NCBI RefSeq assembly: GCF_022637415.1
Contig: NZ_CP093340.1
Coordinates: 1,798,001-1,862,000 of the forward strand
Source of the DNA: Luteimonas sp. S4-F44
GTDB lineage: Bacteria > Pseudomonadota > Gammaproteobacteria > Xanthomonadales > Xanthomonadaceae
Reading direction: 5' to 3'
Length of the DNA stretch: 64,000 bases
How positions within the stretch are numbered: the stretch's first letter is position 1; the number at the start of each line of letters is the position of its first letter. The position numbers were made by a program, and so were the translations under genes. Below the pieces are notes generated by a model. That model was not told the origin of the DNA. It worked only from the letters and a program-made list of their open reading frames with translations, and searched no databases. Of this stretch, positions 15,337 through 23,507 are shown piece after piece.

Positions 15337-15339
15337 GAA
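15312..15339 (+). mobile_element. attR: attP/dif hybrid site (right end of prophage)
   Basis: Reads CGCGGGACGAA - TGTACA - TTATGTAAGAA. It shares the 14-bp core AATGTACATTATGT with attL. The left arm is phage, the right arm chromosomal. The restored chromosomal site would be ATTTCGCATAA TGTACA TTATGTAAGAA, a good dif. The core overlaps the last codons of the repressor. Confidence 0.85.
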
Positions 15340-15431
15340 CCCGTTCAGGCGGTAGGAGTCCAGGCAATCCCGTTCTATCCACTTCCCGCAGCCTGCGGCC
15401 ACCAGTTCGGTCGCTCTGCGAAGCGCGCACG

Positions 15432-16334
15432 TCATTGCACCTCGGTTGCGACCTGCTCCACACGCGAGAGCTTGTCGGGATTGCGCATGATGAAGATGTC
15501 GGCCAGGTGCCCGGCGTCGTCATAAGAAAAGGACGCCGCCGCAGTCACTGTCCCTGCGGGGTCTCGCAGAATCAGGCCCAGGTGGCCGTTGAAGTTCGCG
15601 CGCTCGAAGGTGTAGTCGGCCCACCAGACATGCAGGCCCGCTGTGATGAACCGCAGCACTTCGCCCTCGCCGACCATGATCCGGCGCGCCGCGGGTACTT
15701 TGCCGCCGCCGTCGGCGGCAAGGCGCACGTCTCGCGACAACAGCAACGCAAGCTGCTCGGTCTGTCCGTCGCGGACGGCACGCTCAAAGGCGATCAGCAG
15801 TTCAGTCTGCTGCGCCGGCGGTGTGATGTGTCGCACGCGCGCCTGCCCGACGTGCGCATGGGCGCGGGAAACCAGTTTCCGGCACGCCGGTTCCTGCATG
15901 CCCAGTGTCGAGGCGATGTCCGCATAGTCCATGTCGAAAATTTCGTGCAGCAGATAGGCCGCGCGTTCCTTCGGTGTCAGCCGTTCGAGCAGCAATAGGA
16001 AGGCCGACGTCAGTGTCGACGCCAGTTCGGCGGCCGCCTGTGGCTCGATCTCGTCGGCGATGCGCAGCGGCTCGGGTAGCCAGGTGCCGACGTAGTCGAC
16101 ACGGCTGCGATGCGCATTGCGCAGCAGGTCCAGGCAATGTCGGGTGCAGGTGGTGGTCAGCCAGGCGCCAGCGGATGCGATCGCTGCACGATCGATGCGT
16201 TGCCATTTCAGGAAGGTGTCCTGCACGGCATCCTCGGCATCGGCCCGCGAGCCCAGCAGGCGATATGCCAGGCCCAGCAGGCCGGGCCGGGCGTCGTCGA
16301 AGGCGGTCATGCTGTCGTCGGGCCGGTCGGTCAT
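15432..16334 (-). CDS. ECF41-family RNA polymerase sigma factor with SnoaL-like C-terminal domain
   Basis: 300 aa, longer than a plain ECF sigma. Sigma2 (about 10-75; [26 protein letters not shown]), sigma4 (about 110-165; LTPKERAAYLLHEIFDMDYADIASTLG) and a SnoaL-like domain (about 185-300). The three marker motifs described for ECF41 are present: WLPEP in the linker, DGGGK, and NPDKL near the C-terminus. In this family the C-terminal domain regulates the sigma in place of an anti-sigma, and the target is typically the neighbouring carboxymuconolactone decarboxylase gene, which is immediately upstream here (1 bp gap). A truncated near-identical copy lies at 21944-22198. Confidence 0.93.
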   Translation of the reverse strand: MTDRPDDSMTAFDDARPGLLGLAYRLLGSRADAEDAVQDTFLKWQRIDRAAIASAGAWLTTTCTRHCLDLLRNAHRSRVDYVGTWLPEPLRIADEIEPQAAAELASTLTSAFLLLLERLTPKERAAYLLHEIFDMDYADIASTLGMQEPACRKLVSRAHAHVGQARVRHITPPAQQTELLIAFERAVRDGQTEQLALLLSRDVRLAADGGGKVPAARRIMVGEGEVLRFITAGLHVWWADYTFERANFNGHLGLILRDPAGTVTAAASFSYDDAGHLADIFIMRNPDKLSRVEQVATEVQ

Positions 16335-16335
16335 G

Positions 16336-16785
16336 TCAATGATTGGCGATCGCGATGCGGTTCCACTGGTTGATCATCGCCACTTCTACCGTCAGCGCCG
16401 CGATCACCGTGTCTTCGAAGTGTGCGCGCAACTGCGTGCGCAACGCGCCGATGTCCGGCTCGCGATCGCCCCCGAGGCGCGTGAGTGCTTCCGTCCACGC
16501 CAATGCAGCGCGCTCGGCCGGTGTGTAGTCCGTCATGTGCCGCCAGCCGGCGAGATGGTCGAGACGCGCGTTGGTCTCGCCGTCTGCCCTCGCCTCGCGG
16601 GTATGCATGCGGATGCAGTACGCGCAGCCGTTGATCTGCGACGCACGCAGGTGCACCAGGTGGCGCAAGGCGCGCGGCAGGCCGTGCCGGTCGTTGGCCG
16701 TGTGCACAGCCAGGAGCGCGCGGTAGACATCGGGCAATGCCCGGTCGACCGGCACCGGCTGTGTGGGGGATTGGGAAGCGTGCAT
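16336..16785 (-). CDS. Carboxymuconolactone decarboxylase/AhpD-like protein (copy 1)
   Basis: 149 aa. The CMD/AhpD fold has the CxxC redox pair followed by [17 protein letters not shown] (about 52-68), in the alpha-helical pattern of alkylhydroperoxidase-like proteins. This is the standard genomic partner of ECF41 sigma factors and probably its regulatory target; it likely acts as a thiol peroxidase or related redox enzyme, though the substrate of these partners is unknown. It runs into the sigma gene with a 1-bp gap. It is nearly identical to the copy at 22200-22649 (about 3 differences in 149). Confidence 0.9.
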   Translation of the reverse strand: MHASQSPTQPVPVDRALPDVYRALLAVHTANDRHGLPRALRHLVHLRASQINGCAYCIRMHTREARADGETNARLDHLAGWRHMTDYTPAERAALAWTEALTRLGGDREPDIGALRTQLRAHFEDTVIAALTVEVAMINQWNRIAIANH

Positions 16786-16897
16786 CGTCAGTCTCCAGTG
16801 CGGGCGCGTGTGCCCGGATGCAGGTTTGACGATTCGGTGCGCCCGGCTGTGACGTGTCGGCGCGGCCTCGTGCTGCCAGGCGCGGTGGCAGCCTGCC

Positions 16898-17764
16898 TCA
16901 GGTCGGCCACTCGATCCAGTCTCCGGGCTTCACCACCTGCACTGGTACATCCCGCTCTCGGGCGGCGGCACGGAGTGCGCCGATGGGGTCGTCCACTTCG
17001 ACATAGGCGTCCATGTCGCGCACCCCGTAATGGATCGGCACCAATGTGCGTGCGCCCAGGATCGCGGCCGCTGCCACCGCCTGCTCGGGTGTGAGCACGC
17101 CGGGCAGCCCGCTGACGGGGTGGCGCCAGCCGAACCGGGCACCATTGATCGGCAGGAACGCGGCATCGAATGGACCGAACTGCCGGCCGATCCGCCACCA
17201 GTGGCCATGCCACAGGGTGTCGCCGCCATGGAAGATGCGCCGCCCGCCGGCGGACACGACCCAGGACACCTGCGGATCGCCGTAACCATCCGCAGCGGGC
17301 ACCGGGACGGCGGTGAAGTCGCCGAACAGTTGCGGCTCCCAGAGCGGGCTGGGCCTGACGCGTACACCGTCGGGTAACGGCTCGGGCCTGATGCCGGCTG
17401 GATAGGCCAGAACGCCGCCGTGCCGCAGCGCTGCCGCGGTCGCTTGCGCGTCGAAGTGGTCCGAATGGCCGTGCGTGATCAGCACCGCGGCGTCAGCCGC
17501 GCCATCGTTCACCGCCACGAGCGTGTCCGCAAGCGCCTCACCCCAGACCTGCGCATCGATGAGCGGGTCGATGAAGAGCGTCGCGCCTGGCAGCTGCAGC
17601 CGGATGCCTGCCCAGGCCAGGCGCTGGATACGCAGCGACTGCGACGTGGTCGAGGCGCCGGATGCCCCGCCCGGCAGTGCCATCAGCGTGGCCAGGCCCG
17701 TGCAGTACGTCAGGAAACGCCTGCGACGGGGATCGGTCGGCAAGTGGGGCGCGGCGGTCTTCAT
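16898..17764 (-). CDS. Tat-exported metallo-beta-lactamase-fold hydrolase (UlaG/RomA-like)
   Basis: 288 aa. The N-terminus has a twin-arginine-type signal (DPRRRRFLTYCTGLATLMALPGG). The hydrolase domain carries the metal motif HGHSDHFD (98-104), GGDTLW and later VPIHYGV, as in the L-ascorbate-6-phosphate lactonase/RomA group. A periplasmic role is inferred from the signal. The gene starts inside the stop of the upstream MBL gene (ATGA, 17761-17764), so both are one unit. The substrate is unknown. Confidence 0.8.
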   Translation of the reverse strand: MKTAAPHLPTDPRRRRFLTYCTGLATLMALPGGASGASTTSQSLRIQRLAWAGIRLQLPGATLFIDPLIDAQVWGEALADTLVAVNDGAADAAVLITHGHSDHFDAQATAAALRHGGVLAYPAGIRPEPLPDGVRVRPSPLWEPQLFGDFTAVPVPAADGYGDPQVSWVVSAGGRRIFHGGDTLWHGHWWRIGRQFGPFDAAFLPINGARFGWRHPVSGLPGVLTPEQAVAAAAILGARTLVPIHYGVRDMDAYVEVDDPIGALRAAARERDVPVQVVKPGDWIEWPT

Positions 17765-18582
17765 GCGGCCTGCACGTCCGACGCCAGCGCCGCGTCCAGT
17801 GCGAAGATGGATTGCGTGACGATCGCCTCGAGATTGCGGGCGTGCCATGTGCGCTCGAAGGCGACGGGCACCACGCCAGGCGCGATGCAATCCTCGATGC
17901 GGATCTCGCTGACGCGGGCCGCGACCGTGTCCGGCGAGGCGTCCTTGCGGATGTGCACGACGTGGCGTTGGATGCTGTCGAGGTAATGCTGGGCCTGCGC
18001 GAGCACCGCCGCATCGAAGACGCCGATGTGTCCGCCGACGATCCGCGCGCGTCCGAACTGGCGGATGCGTCCGATCGCGGCCCGCTGCAGCTGCGAATCG
18101 GCTTTCGACAGGTACACGATGTGGCCAACGATATTGTCGCCGACGCAGGCCAGATCGGCGCTCGGCACGTCCACGCTGACGTGATCCATGGTCTTGCCGG
18201 GGTTGTAGAGCAGGCGTAGTTGGTGCCGGCCCCAACGCAGCGCCATATCGTTGAAGACGAAGTCGGGCTCGCGGTAGAACGCGTCGACGCGCCGGTTCTG
18301 CGACAGGAAGGTCTGCCGGTGATGCCGGTGCGCCAGCACCCGCGCGCCGCGGAACTGCACCAGGCCGGCGATATGGTCGCTCATGAAGTGCGTGGTCGCG
18401 ATCAGGCGCACCGTCTTGCCCATCTGCCCGCACAGGGTGTCGCGCAGCCAGGCGGCGTCGGCCTCGCTGCCCAGCGCATCGACCAGCAACACCTCGTCGC
18501 CGTCGACGAACGCCGTGGCCACGGATTCCACCTCGTCGCCGACGAACATCCATACATCGGGGCACAGTGCTTGAACACGCAT
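17761..18582 (-). CDS. Metallo-beta-lactamase-fold protein with altered metal motif
   Basis: 273 aa. The N-terminus (VWMFVGDEVESVATAFVDGDEVLLVDALG) is a typical MBL beta-sheet. The metal loop reads THFMSDH at 64-70 where HxHxDH is expected, so the second histidine is methionine; later ligands appear as NPGKTMDHVSV, GDNIV and GGHIG. No signal peptide. I chose ATG 18582 because AGGAT lies upstream; GTG 18603 is an alternative. Divergent from a LysR gene and coupled to a second MBL gene, so the pair is probably LysR-controlled. Confidence 0.75.
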   Translation of the reverse strand: MRVQALCPDVWMFVGDEVESVATAFVDGDEVLLVDALGSEADAAWLRDTLCGQMGKTVRLIATTHFMSDHIAGLVQFRGARVLAHRHHRQTFLSQNRRVDAFYREPDFVFNDMALRWGRHQLRLLYNPGKTMDHVSVDVPSADLACVGDNIVGHIVYLSKADSQLQRAAIGRIRQFGRARIVGGHIGVFDAAVLAQAQHYLDSIQRHVVHIRKDASPDTVAARVSEIRIEDCIAPGVVPVAFERTWHARNLEAIVTQSIFALDAALASDVQAA

Positions 18583-18713
18583 GTCGAATATCCTGATGGG
18601 CACCGGTGCATGGTCGCGATGCTGCGCGTGCGCGACAAACGAGTTCGGTTGGCGTTCGCATCAGAAAAACTAACGCGATACGATGCTCGCCGCTTCGACC
18701 GGTTGCGCCTCTT

Positions 18714-19634
18714 GTGAGATCTCGCCGCCCTGCCCCGCTCAATGCGCTCCGCACGTTCGAGGCGGCGGCGCGTCATCTGAGTTTCACCGCGGCGGCCCGC
18801 CAGCTGTTCGTCACGCCGGCCGCAGTCAGTCATCAGGTCAAGCAACTGGAGGCGTATCTCGGACTGCCGCTGTTCCAGCGTCAGCACCGTGCGGTCGTGC
18901 TCACCGATGCGGGACGGGCGCTGGCGGCGACGCTGGGCGAGGTGTTCGGGCATCTGGATCGAGCGCTGGACCAGGCGATGTCCCAGGCGGCCGCGGTGTT
19001 GCGGGTCACGACACTGGAGTCGTTCGCTGCGAAATGGCTGGTGCCGCGGCTGCATCGTTTCCACCGGGCATGGCCCGGTATTCAGGTCCGGATCGAGACC
19101 GGCGACGCCCCTGCGGACTTCGTCCACGACGGCCTCGATGTCGGGCTGCGCTACGGCGCGGGCGGCTATGCGGGCGTGCATGCGGAACGCTTGATGGACG
19201 CGGCGGTGTTCCCCGTCTGCGCCCCTGCCCTGCTGCTCGGCCCGCATCCGCTGCACGTGCCCGGCGATCTGCGCCACCACACGCTCTTGCACGATCGGAC
19301 GGCGGTGGGGCGGCCCGGCGTGCCCGGCTGGGCGGACTGGCTCGAGGCCGCAGGTGCGGCCGATGCCGACACCGGCGCGGGACCGGTGTTCACCAGCGCC
19401 TATCTCGCGCAGGAAGCCGCCATCGCCGGGCACGGGGTTGCACTGGGGATCGGCCCGCTGGTCGCGGACGATCTCCAGCGAGGCCGGCTGCTCCGCCCCT
19501 ACGCGCAGACTTCGGAGAACGCGTATGCGTTCTGGCTGGTGCGCCGCGACACGCCGATGCCGACGCCGGCCGTGGACGCGTTCTGCCAGTGGCTGCGTGA
19601 CGAGGCCTCGAACGAGCGCGCAAGCGTCCGGTGA
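18714..19634 (+). CDS. LysR-type regulator (GcvA-like)
   Basis: 306 aa. N-terminal winged HTH (PLNALRTFEAAARHLSFTAAARQLFVTPAAVSHQVKQLEAYLG) of the GcvA group, then a substrate-binding domain (TTLESFAAKWLVPRLHRFH... GIQVRIETGD... FTSAYLAQEAAIAGHGVALG). The start is taken as GTG 18714, immediately before the HTH; the longer frame from 18606 adds Arg-rich sequence that is not family-like. Divergent from the two MBL genes with 131 bp between, the usual LysR-target arrangement. Confidence 0.85.
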   Translation: MRSRRPAPLNALRTFEAAARHLSFTAAARQLFVTPAAVSHQVKQLEAYLGLPLFQRQHRAVVLTDAGRALAATLGEVFGHLDRALDQAMSQAAAVLRVTTLESFAAKWLVPRLHRFHRAWPGIQVRIETGDAPADFVHDGLDVGLRYGAGGYAGVHAERLMDAAVFPVCAPALLLGPHPLHVPGDLRHHTLLHDRTAVGRPGVPGWADWLEAAGAADADTGAGPVFTSAYLAQEAAIAGHGVALGIGPLVADDLQRGRLLRPYAQTSENAYAFWLVRRDTPMPTPAVDAFCQWLRDEASNERASVR

Positions 19635-19677
19635 TCGGGCGACGGCCGCAGCGCCCTCTGCGTTTGCGCGAGGGCCC

Positions 19678-20592
19678 CTAGAATCGCGTGGCGTAACGCA
19701 CACTGAGCCGGGCTCCTTCGGATCGATCCTTCGCCAGGGTTTCGATGTACGCCGCGGCGTGCAACGAGGTGGCGCCGCGCGACCATCCCAGTGCGGGCCC
19801 GACGCCCACAATGCGCTCGCGTCCAGGTTGCGCGACGCCGTCGATGCGGTCGTCGGTGATCTGAACCAGCGCGTACAACGCAGCGCCGATGCGCAGATCC
19901 TGGCCGGCCGAACGCGAGATCGACGCGTTGAGATGCAGCGCTTGTCCAGCCTGGACCTCGGAGGCGTCGAGGCCGGCAGCCGGATCGCGATTGGGGCCGG
20001 TCCACAGGTAATGCAGGCGGCCACTGAGCTCCCAGGCGTCGGATCGCTCCCAGGTGAACGCGTAGTGCGGATTGAACTGCAGCACGTTGTGCCCCGCGTC
20101 CAGCCGGCCCGGTGTGCCGTAACCGCCGGTGGGCAGGCTGACGTTGAGGTTGAGGCGCTGCCAGAACGGGCGTCCGGCGAGATGTGCTTGCGGCCATTGC
20201 AGAATCAGCGGACTGATGAAGACATCGCCAAGACCGCTCGTGCGTAGTGGACTGCCGTGCGCGGGCGTCACCTGCGCATGGACCCACGGCACGATGAGCT
20301 CTCCACCCCAGTAAGCACCCAGGACGCGGCGGTTGGAGATCACGCTGAGCTGGCCGAGCAGCGCCACGGATTCGATCTGCGGTGCGTCGTTCGAACGTTG
20401 CCCGCGGTCGTCCCGAGAGCGCTGCGCGCGATATGCCGACAAGGTCTGCTGGACCATCCAGCCCGGCCCAGCGATTCCGTCCTGAAACGTACTGTCACCG
20501 AGGTTCACCGGCGGCAGCGTCACGTCGGCCTGCGCCTGGCACATCGACCCGCCGGCCAAGGCGAGCACTGCGACGCTGGCGACCGCCCTCAT
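19678..20592 (-). CDS. Outer-membrane channel of the phenol-degradation MetA/SphA family
   Basis: 304 aa. Signal peptide [22 protein letters not shown], then a beta-rich protein: FQDGIAGPGWMVQQTLSAYRAQ, LIVPWVHAQVTP, GLGDVFISPLILQW, LNVSLPTGGYG, DAGHNVLQFNPHYAFTW and a C-terminal SVRYATRF ending in Phe, typical of outer-membrane barrels. It matches the pattern of 'transporter, phenol meta-pathway' proteins. It begins within the stop of the MFS gene (ATGA, 20589-20592), so inner- and outer-membrane transporters are coupled, perhaps for an aromatic or hydrophobic compound. Confidence 0.75.
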   Translation of the reverse strand: MRAVASVAVLALAGGSMCQAQADVTLPPVNLGDSTFQDGIAGPGWMVQQTLSAYRAQRSRDDRGQRSNDAPQIESVALLGQLSVISNRRVLGAYWGGELIVPWVHAQVTPAHGSPLRTSGLGDVFISPLILQWPQAHLAGRPFWQRLNLNVSLPTGGYGTPGRLDAGHNVLQFNPHYAFTWERSDAWELSGRLHYLWTGPNRDPAAGLDASEVQAGQALHLNASISRSAGQDLRIGAALYALVQITDDRIDGVAQPGRERIVGVGPALGWSRGATSLHAAAYIETLAKDRSEGARLSVRYATRF

Positions 20593-21806
20593 CGCCCGGC
20601 CTCCAGCCGGCGCCGGCAAACAGCCGCAGCCCCCATCGCCAGCAGCGCGATCAGTACCAAGGGCAGCGCCACCCACGGCCAGCCGGCGGTGCCGGCGACG
20701 CTGCCGGCAAGCAGCGGACCGAGGACGATTCCGGCGTTGTTGCCCTGTGTCGCCAGCCCCACCACCGAGCCGAGCGTTCCTGGCTGCCGGGCCAGTCGCG
20801 GCGCCGCATCGAAGATCGCGACCGGAATGAACGCCCCAACGAACGAGAACAGCAGGCACAGCAGGTAGGCCAGCTCGCCGGGCAGTGGCAGGACCAGGAT
20901 GCCGACGGTGCACAGTGCAAGCGTCGCGAAGCTCCCGCGCAGCAGTTGCGTCGTGCCCAGGCCGCGTTGCAGCAGGGCACCACCGGCCAGACACCCGGCG
21001 GCACCAGCCAGCACGGCGATCGCGCTGAGCACCCCGGCCGCCGGTCCGTCCACCGCCAGGCGCGCCCCGAGGATCGTTGGCAGGAACCCGAACAGCGCGA
21101 AGAACATGGCGGTGTAGGCACAGAATTGGCCGGCCAGCCACCATGCGCCGCGGTCTGCCAGCACCACGCGCAGGCCGTGTCGCCAATGGCGGTCATTGCC
21201 CTGCCCTGCGATCGGACGAAGGTCGCGCGTCCCCAGCCCCAGCACCAGTGCATAGACCGCCAGCAAGGCCGCATTCGCCCACCACAGGCCGCGCCATCCC
21301 AGTGCGCCCAGTGCGGGGGCCGCGAACATCATCATCGCCATGCCCAATGGCATGAACATGGCCCACGCAGCAAACGCCGGCCTGCGCGTTGCGACCGTGG
21401 TCGCCGCCACCACGAGCGCCGGCGCGGCAACCGTGACGGCGAGAAACCCCAGGCCTTCCAGTGCCCGCGCTGCGAGCAGCGAAGCAAGCGACGGCGCCAT
21501 GGCGCCCAGTGCCGAGCCAACCGCCTGCAGCAGCAGGCCGGCAATGACGGTTGGCCGGGCCTGGAGCCTGTCCGACATCGCGCCGACCGCCACGCTGATC
21601 AACGCCCCGAGCAGCGCGAAGGCCGACAACACCCAGGACGCGGCCGACAGCGCCACCTCCAGATCCATCCGGATCGCCTGCAACGCCAGCGTCGCCTTGC
21701 CCACCTGGAAGGCGGACACGATGCCGGCACCGATCACGAGCGACAAGGCGAGACGGTCGGTCGCGGCGACCGGCGCGACCGCCGCCTGCCCAGCGTGCGA
21801 TGTCAT
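20589..21806 (-). CDS. MFS transporter
   Basis: 405 aa. Twelve hydrophobic segments, with MFS motif A-like sequence between TM2 and TM3 ([16 protein letters not shown]) and the motif C-like stretch further on ([15 protein letters not shown]). Likely an efflux or uptake permease of the DHA type. ATG 21806 is chosen because it gives [22 protein letters not shown] just before TM1; its ATG overlaps the stop of the wrbA-derived frame (ATGGCG...). A 15-codon relative of its beginning ([15 protein letters not shown]) remains after intact wrbA at 22743-22787, which shows wrbA-MFS was the original order. Confidence 0.88.
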   Translation of the reverse strand: MTSHAGQAAVAPVAATDRLALSLVIGAGIVSAFQVGKATLALQAIRMDLEVALSAASWVLSAFALLGALISVAVGAMSDRLQARPTVIAGLLLQAVGSALGAMAPSLASLLAARALEGLGFLAVTVAAPALVVAATTVATRRPAFAAWAMFMPLGMAMMMFAAPALGALGWRGLWWANAALLAVYALVLGLGTRDLRPIAGQGNDRHWRHGLRVVLADRGAWWLAGQFCAYTAMFFALFGFLPTILGARLAVDGPAAGVLSAIAVLAGAAGCLAGGALLQRGLGTTQLLRGSFATLALCTVGILVLPLPGELAYLLCLLFSFVGAFIPVAIFDAAPRLARQPGTLGSVVGLATQGNNAGIVLGPLLAGSVAGTAGWPWVALPLVLIALLAMGAAAVCRRRLEAGR

Positions 21807-22198
21807 GGCGACACCTCCGCGTGCAGCCCGGCCAGAGCCGCTGACCAGAGCCCGCCGGTCTGGTCGAGGAAGTTCTTCATCTGCGCGGCCATGTTGCCGT
21901 AGCGCGTCGGTGTGCCGACGATGATCGCGTCGTACCCCGGCAACCAGGTGCCGACGTAGTCGACACGGCTGCGATGTGCATTGCGCAGCAGGTCTAGGCA
22001 ATGTCGGGTGCAGGTGGTGGTCAGCCAGGCGCCAGCGGATGCGATCGCTGCACGATCGATGCGTTGCCATTTCAGGAAGGTGTCCTGCACCGCATCCTCC
22101 GCATCGGCCCGCGAGCCCAGCAGGCGATACGCCAGGCCCAGCAGTCCGGGCCGGGCGTCGTCGAAGGCGGTGATGCTGTCGTCGTGCCGGTCGGTCAT
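21803..22198 (-). pseudogene. Chimeric frame: ECF41 sigma2 domain joined to WrbA fragments
   Basis: 131 codons, open throughout. Residues 1-87 are nearly identical to residues 1-87 of the intact ECF41 sigma (through YVGTWLP). Residues 88-118 ([20 protein letters not shown]... GGLW) equal WrbA residues 68-98, and the last 13 ([13 protein letters not shown]) equal the WrbA C-terminus. WrbA 99-195, sigma4 and the SnoaL domain are gone. Both junctions (about 21943 and 21842) keep the frame. It starts 1 bp after the second CMD gene and ends at the MFS start. Either decay of rearranged genes or a new small sigma2-only protein; listed as a pseudogene with that caveat. Confidence 0.85.
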
Positions 22199-22741
22199 GT
22201 CAGTGATTGGCGATCGCGATGCGGTTCCACTGGTTGATCATCGCCACTTCCACCGTCAGCGCCGCGATCATCGTGTCTTCGAAGTGTGCGCGTAACTGCG
22301 TGCGCAACGCGCCGATGTCTGGCTCGCGATCGCCGCCGAGGCGCGTGAGTGCTTCCGTCCACGCCAATGCAGCGCGCTCGGCCGGTGTGTAGTCCGTCAT
22401 GTGCCGCCAGCCGGCGAGATGGTCGAGACGCGCGTTGGTCTCGCCGTCTGCCCTCGCCTCGCGGGTGTGCATGCGGATGCAGTATGCGCAACCGTTGATC
22501 TGCGACGCGCGCAGGTGCACCAGGTGGCGCAAGGCGCGCGGCAGTCCGTGCCGGTCGTTGGCCGTGTGCACAGCCAGGAGCGCGCGGTAGACATCAGGCA
22601 ATGCCCGGTCGACCGGCGCCGGCTGTGTGGGGGATTGGGGAGCGTGCATCGTCAGTCTCCATTGCGGGCGCGTGTGCCCGGATACAGGTTTGACGATTCG
22701 GTGCGCCCGGCTGTGACGTGTCGGCGCGGCCTCGTGCTGCA
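21943..22741 (-). repeat. Duplicated ECF41/CMD segment (~0.8 kb)
   Basis: This segment is nearly identical to about 16078-16873 (first part of the sigma gene, the whole CMD gene and ~90 bp upstream of CMD). It is inserted between wrbA and the MFS gene. Homology ends abruptly at ...CTCGTGCTGC on one side and at CCAGGTGCC on the other. No insertion sequence or target duplication is visible at the edges, so the mechanism appears to be illegitimate or microhomology recombination. Confidence 0.85.
22200..22649 (-). CDS. Carboxymuconolactone decarboxylase/AhpD-like protein (copy 2)
   Basis: 149 aa, same length as copy 1 with about three substitutions (S4P, V11A and V to M near 127). The GCAYCIRMH redox motif is intact, so it should be functional. 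Its upstream promoter region (~90 bp) was copied as well and would still answer to the ECF41 sigma encoded at 15432-16334. The reading frame is open upstream through 46 further codons to an ATG at 22787 that belongs to the remains of an MFS gene; I keep the conserved start. Confidence 0.88.
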   Translation of the reverse strand: MHAPQSPTQPAPVDRALPDVYRALLAVHTANDRHGLPRALRHLVHLRASQINGCAYCIRMHTREARADGETNARLDHLAGWRHMTDYTPAERAALAWTEALTRLGGDREPDIGALRTQLRAHFEDTMIAALTVEVAMINQWNRIAIANH

Positions 22742-22742
22742 T

Positions 22743-22787
22743 CGCAGCGACCGGCGCGGCCGCCGCTTGCGCGGCATGCGCTGTCAT
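22743..22787 (-). pseudogene. N-terminal remnant of an MFS transporter gene
   Basis: Fifteen codons ([15 protein letters not shown]) starting inside the wrbA stop (ATGA), similar to the first 15 residues of the intact MFS protein ([15 protein letters not shown]) but diverged. The sequence then changes to the copied CMD upstream region. It marks the right breakpoint of the rearrangement. Confidence 0.7.
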
Positions 22788-23410
22788 GGCGACGCCTCAG
22801 CGTGCAGCCCGGCAAGTGCCGCCGCGATCCGGGCCACGTGGTGCCCCTGGAACCACGCACCGTCGAGTTCGTTCGCGCTCGGCTGACGATCGCGGTCGTT
22901 CTCCCCGCTGGCCAGCGTCGATGCGCCGTATGGCGTGCCGCCGGTCACCTCGTCCATGCGCAACTGGCCCTTGAACGTGTACGGCAGGCCGACGATCACC
23001 ATGCCCAGGTGCAGCAACACGGTGTGGGTGGATTGCAGCGTGGTTTCCTGTCCGCCGTGTTGGCTGCCAGTCGATGTGAACGCGCTGCCGACCTTCCCCA
23101 CCAGCGCGTCCCGAAACCAGAGCCCACCGGTCTGGTCGAGGAAGTTCTTCATCTGCGCGGCCATGTTGCCGTAGCGCGTCGGTGTGCCGACGATGATCGC
23201 GTCGTACCCCGGCAACTCCGACACGGTCGCAACCGAGGCGGCCTGCTCGGTCTTGTAGCCTGCCTGGGCGGCCACGTCCGTCGGCACCAGATCCGGCACC
23301 CGCTTGACTGCGACATCTGCGCCGGCGTCCCGAGCACCCGCAGCGACGGCATGCGCCATCGTCTCGATGTGGCCGTAGGCCGAGTAGTACAGCACCAGAA
23401 TCCTGGGCAT
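22784..23410 (-). CDS. wrbA: NAD(P)H:quinone oxidoreductase, WrbA family
   Basis: 208 aa. Flavodoxin-like FMN protein that carries out two-electron quinone reduction. Motifs: [22 protein letters not shown] (phosphate loop), [32 protein letters not shown] (isoalloxazine-binding, the WrbA signature region), [17 protein letters not shown], and GLPYTFKGQ. Length fits the family (about 200). ATG 23410 follows GGAG. Divergent from a LysR gene, which probably controls it. Partial copies of this gene form the chimera at 21803-22198. Confidence 0.95.
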   Translation of the reverse strand: MPRILVLYYSAYGHIETMAHAVAAGARDAGADVAVKRVPDLVPTDVAAQAGYKTEQAASVATVSELPGYDAIIVGTPTRYGNMAAQMKNFLDQTGGLWFRDALVGKVGSAFTSTGSQHGGQETTLQSTHTVLLHLGMVIVGLPYTFKGQLRMDEVTGGTPYGASTLASGENDRDRQPSANELDGAWFQGHHVARIAAALAGLHAEASP

Positions 23411-23507
23411 GGCGACTGTCTCCGGAGGAATCGGAGACCACCTTCGCAGCGCAATGCGATCTGCGGAAGTGCTAATGTTTCGGTCATTCTGATCGATGGA
23501 ATAGATC

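Noticed and set aside
16117..17094. Plus-strand frame opposite the ECF41/CMD genes
   Set aside because: Complementary-strand shadow; its duplicated part at 21981 exists only because the segment was copied.
20382..21902. 506-codon plus-strand frame opposite the MFS gene
   Set aside because: Gln/Arg-rich, no domain; the MFS protein with its membrane helices is on the other strand.
21803..22787. Insertion sequence as cause of the ECF41/CMD duplication
   Set aside because: I found no transposase, terminal inverted repeats or target duplication at the edges.
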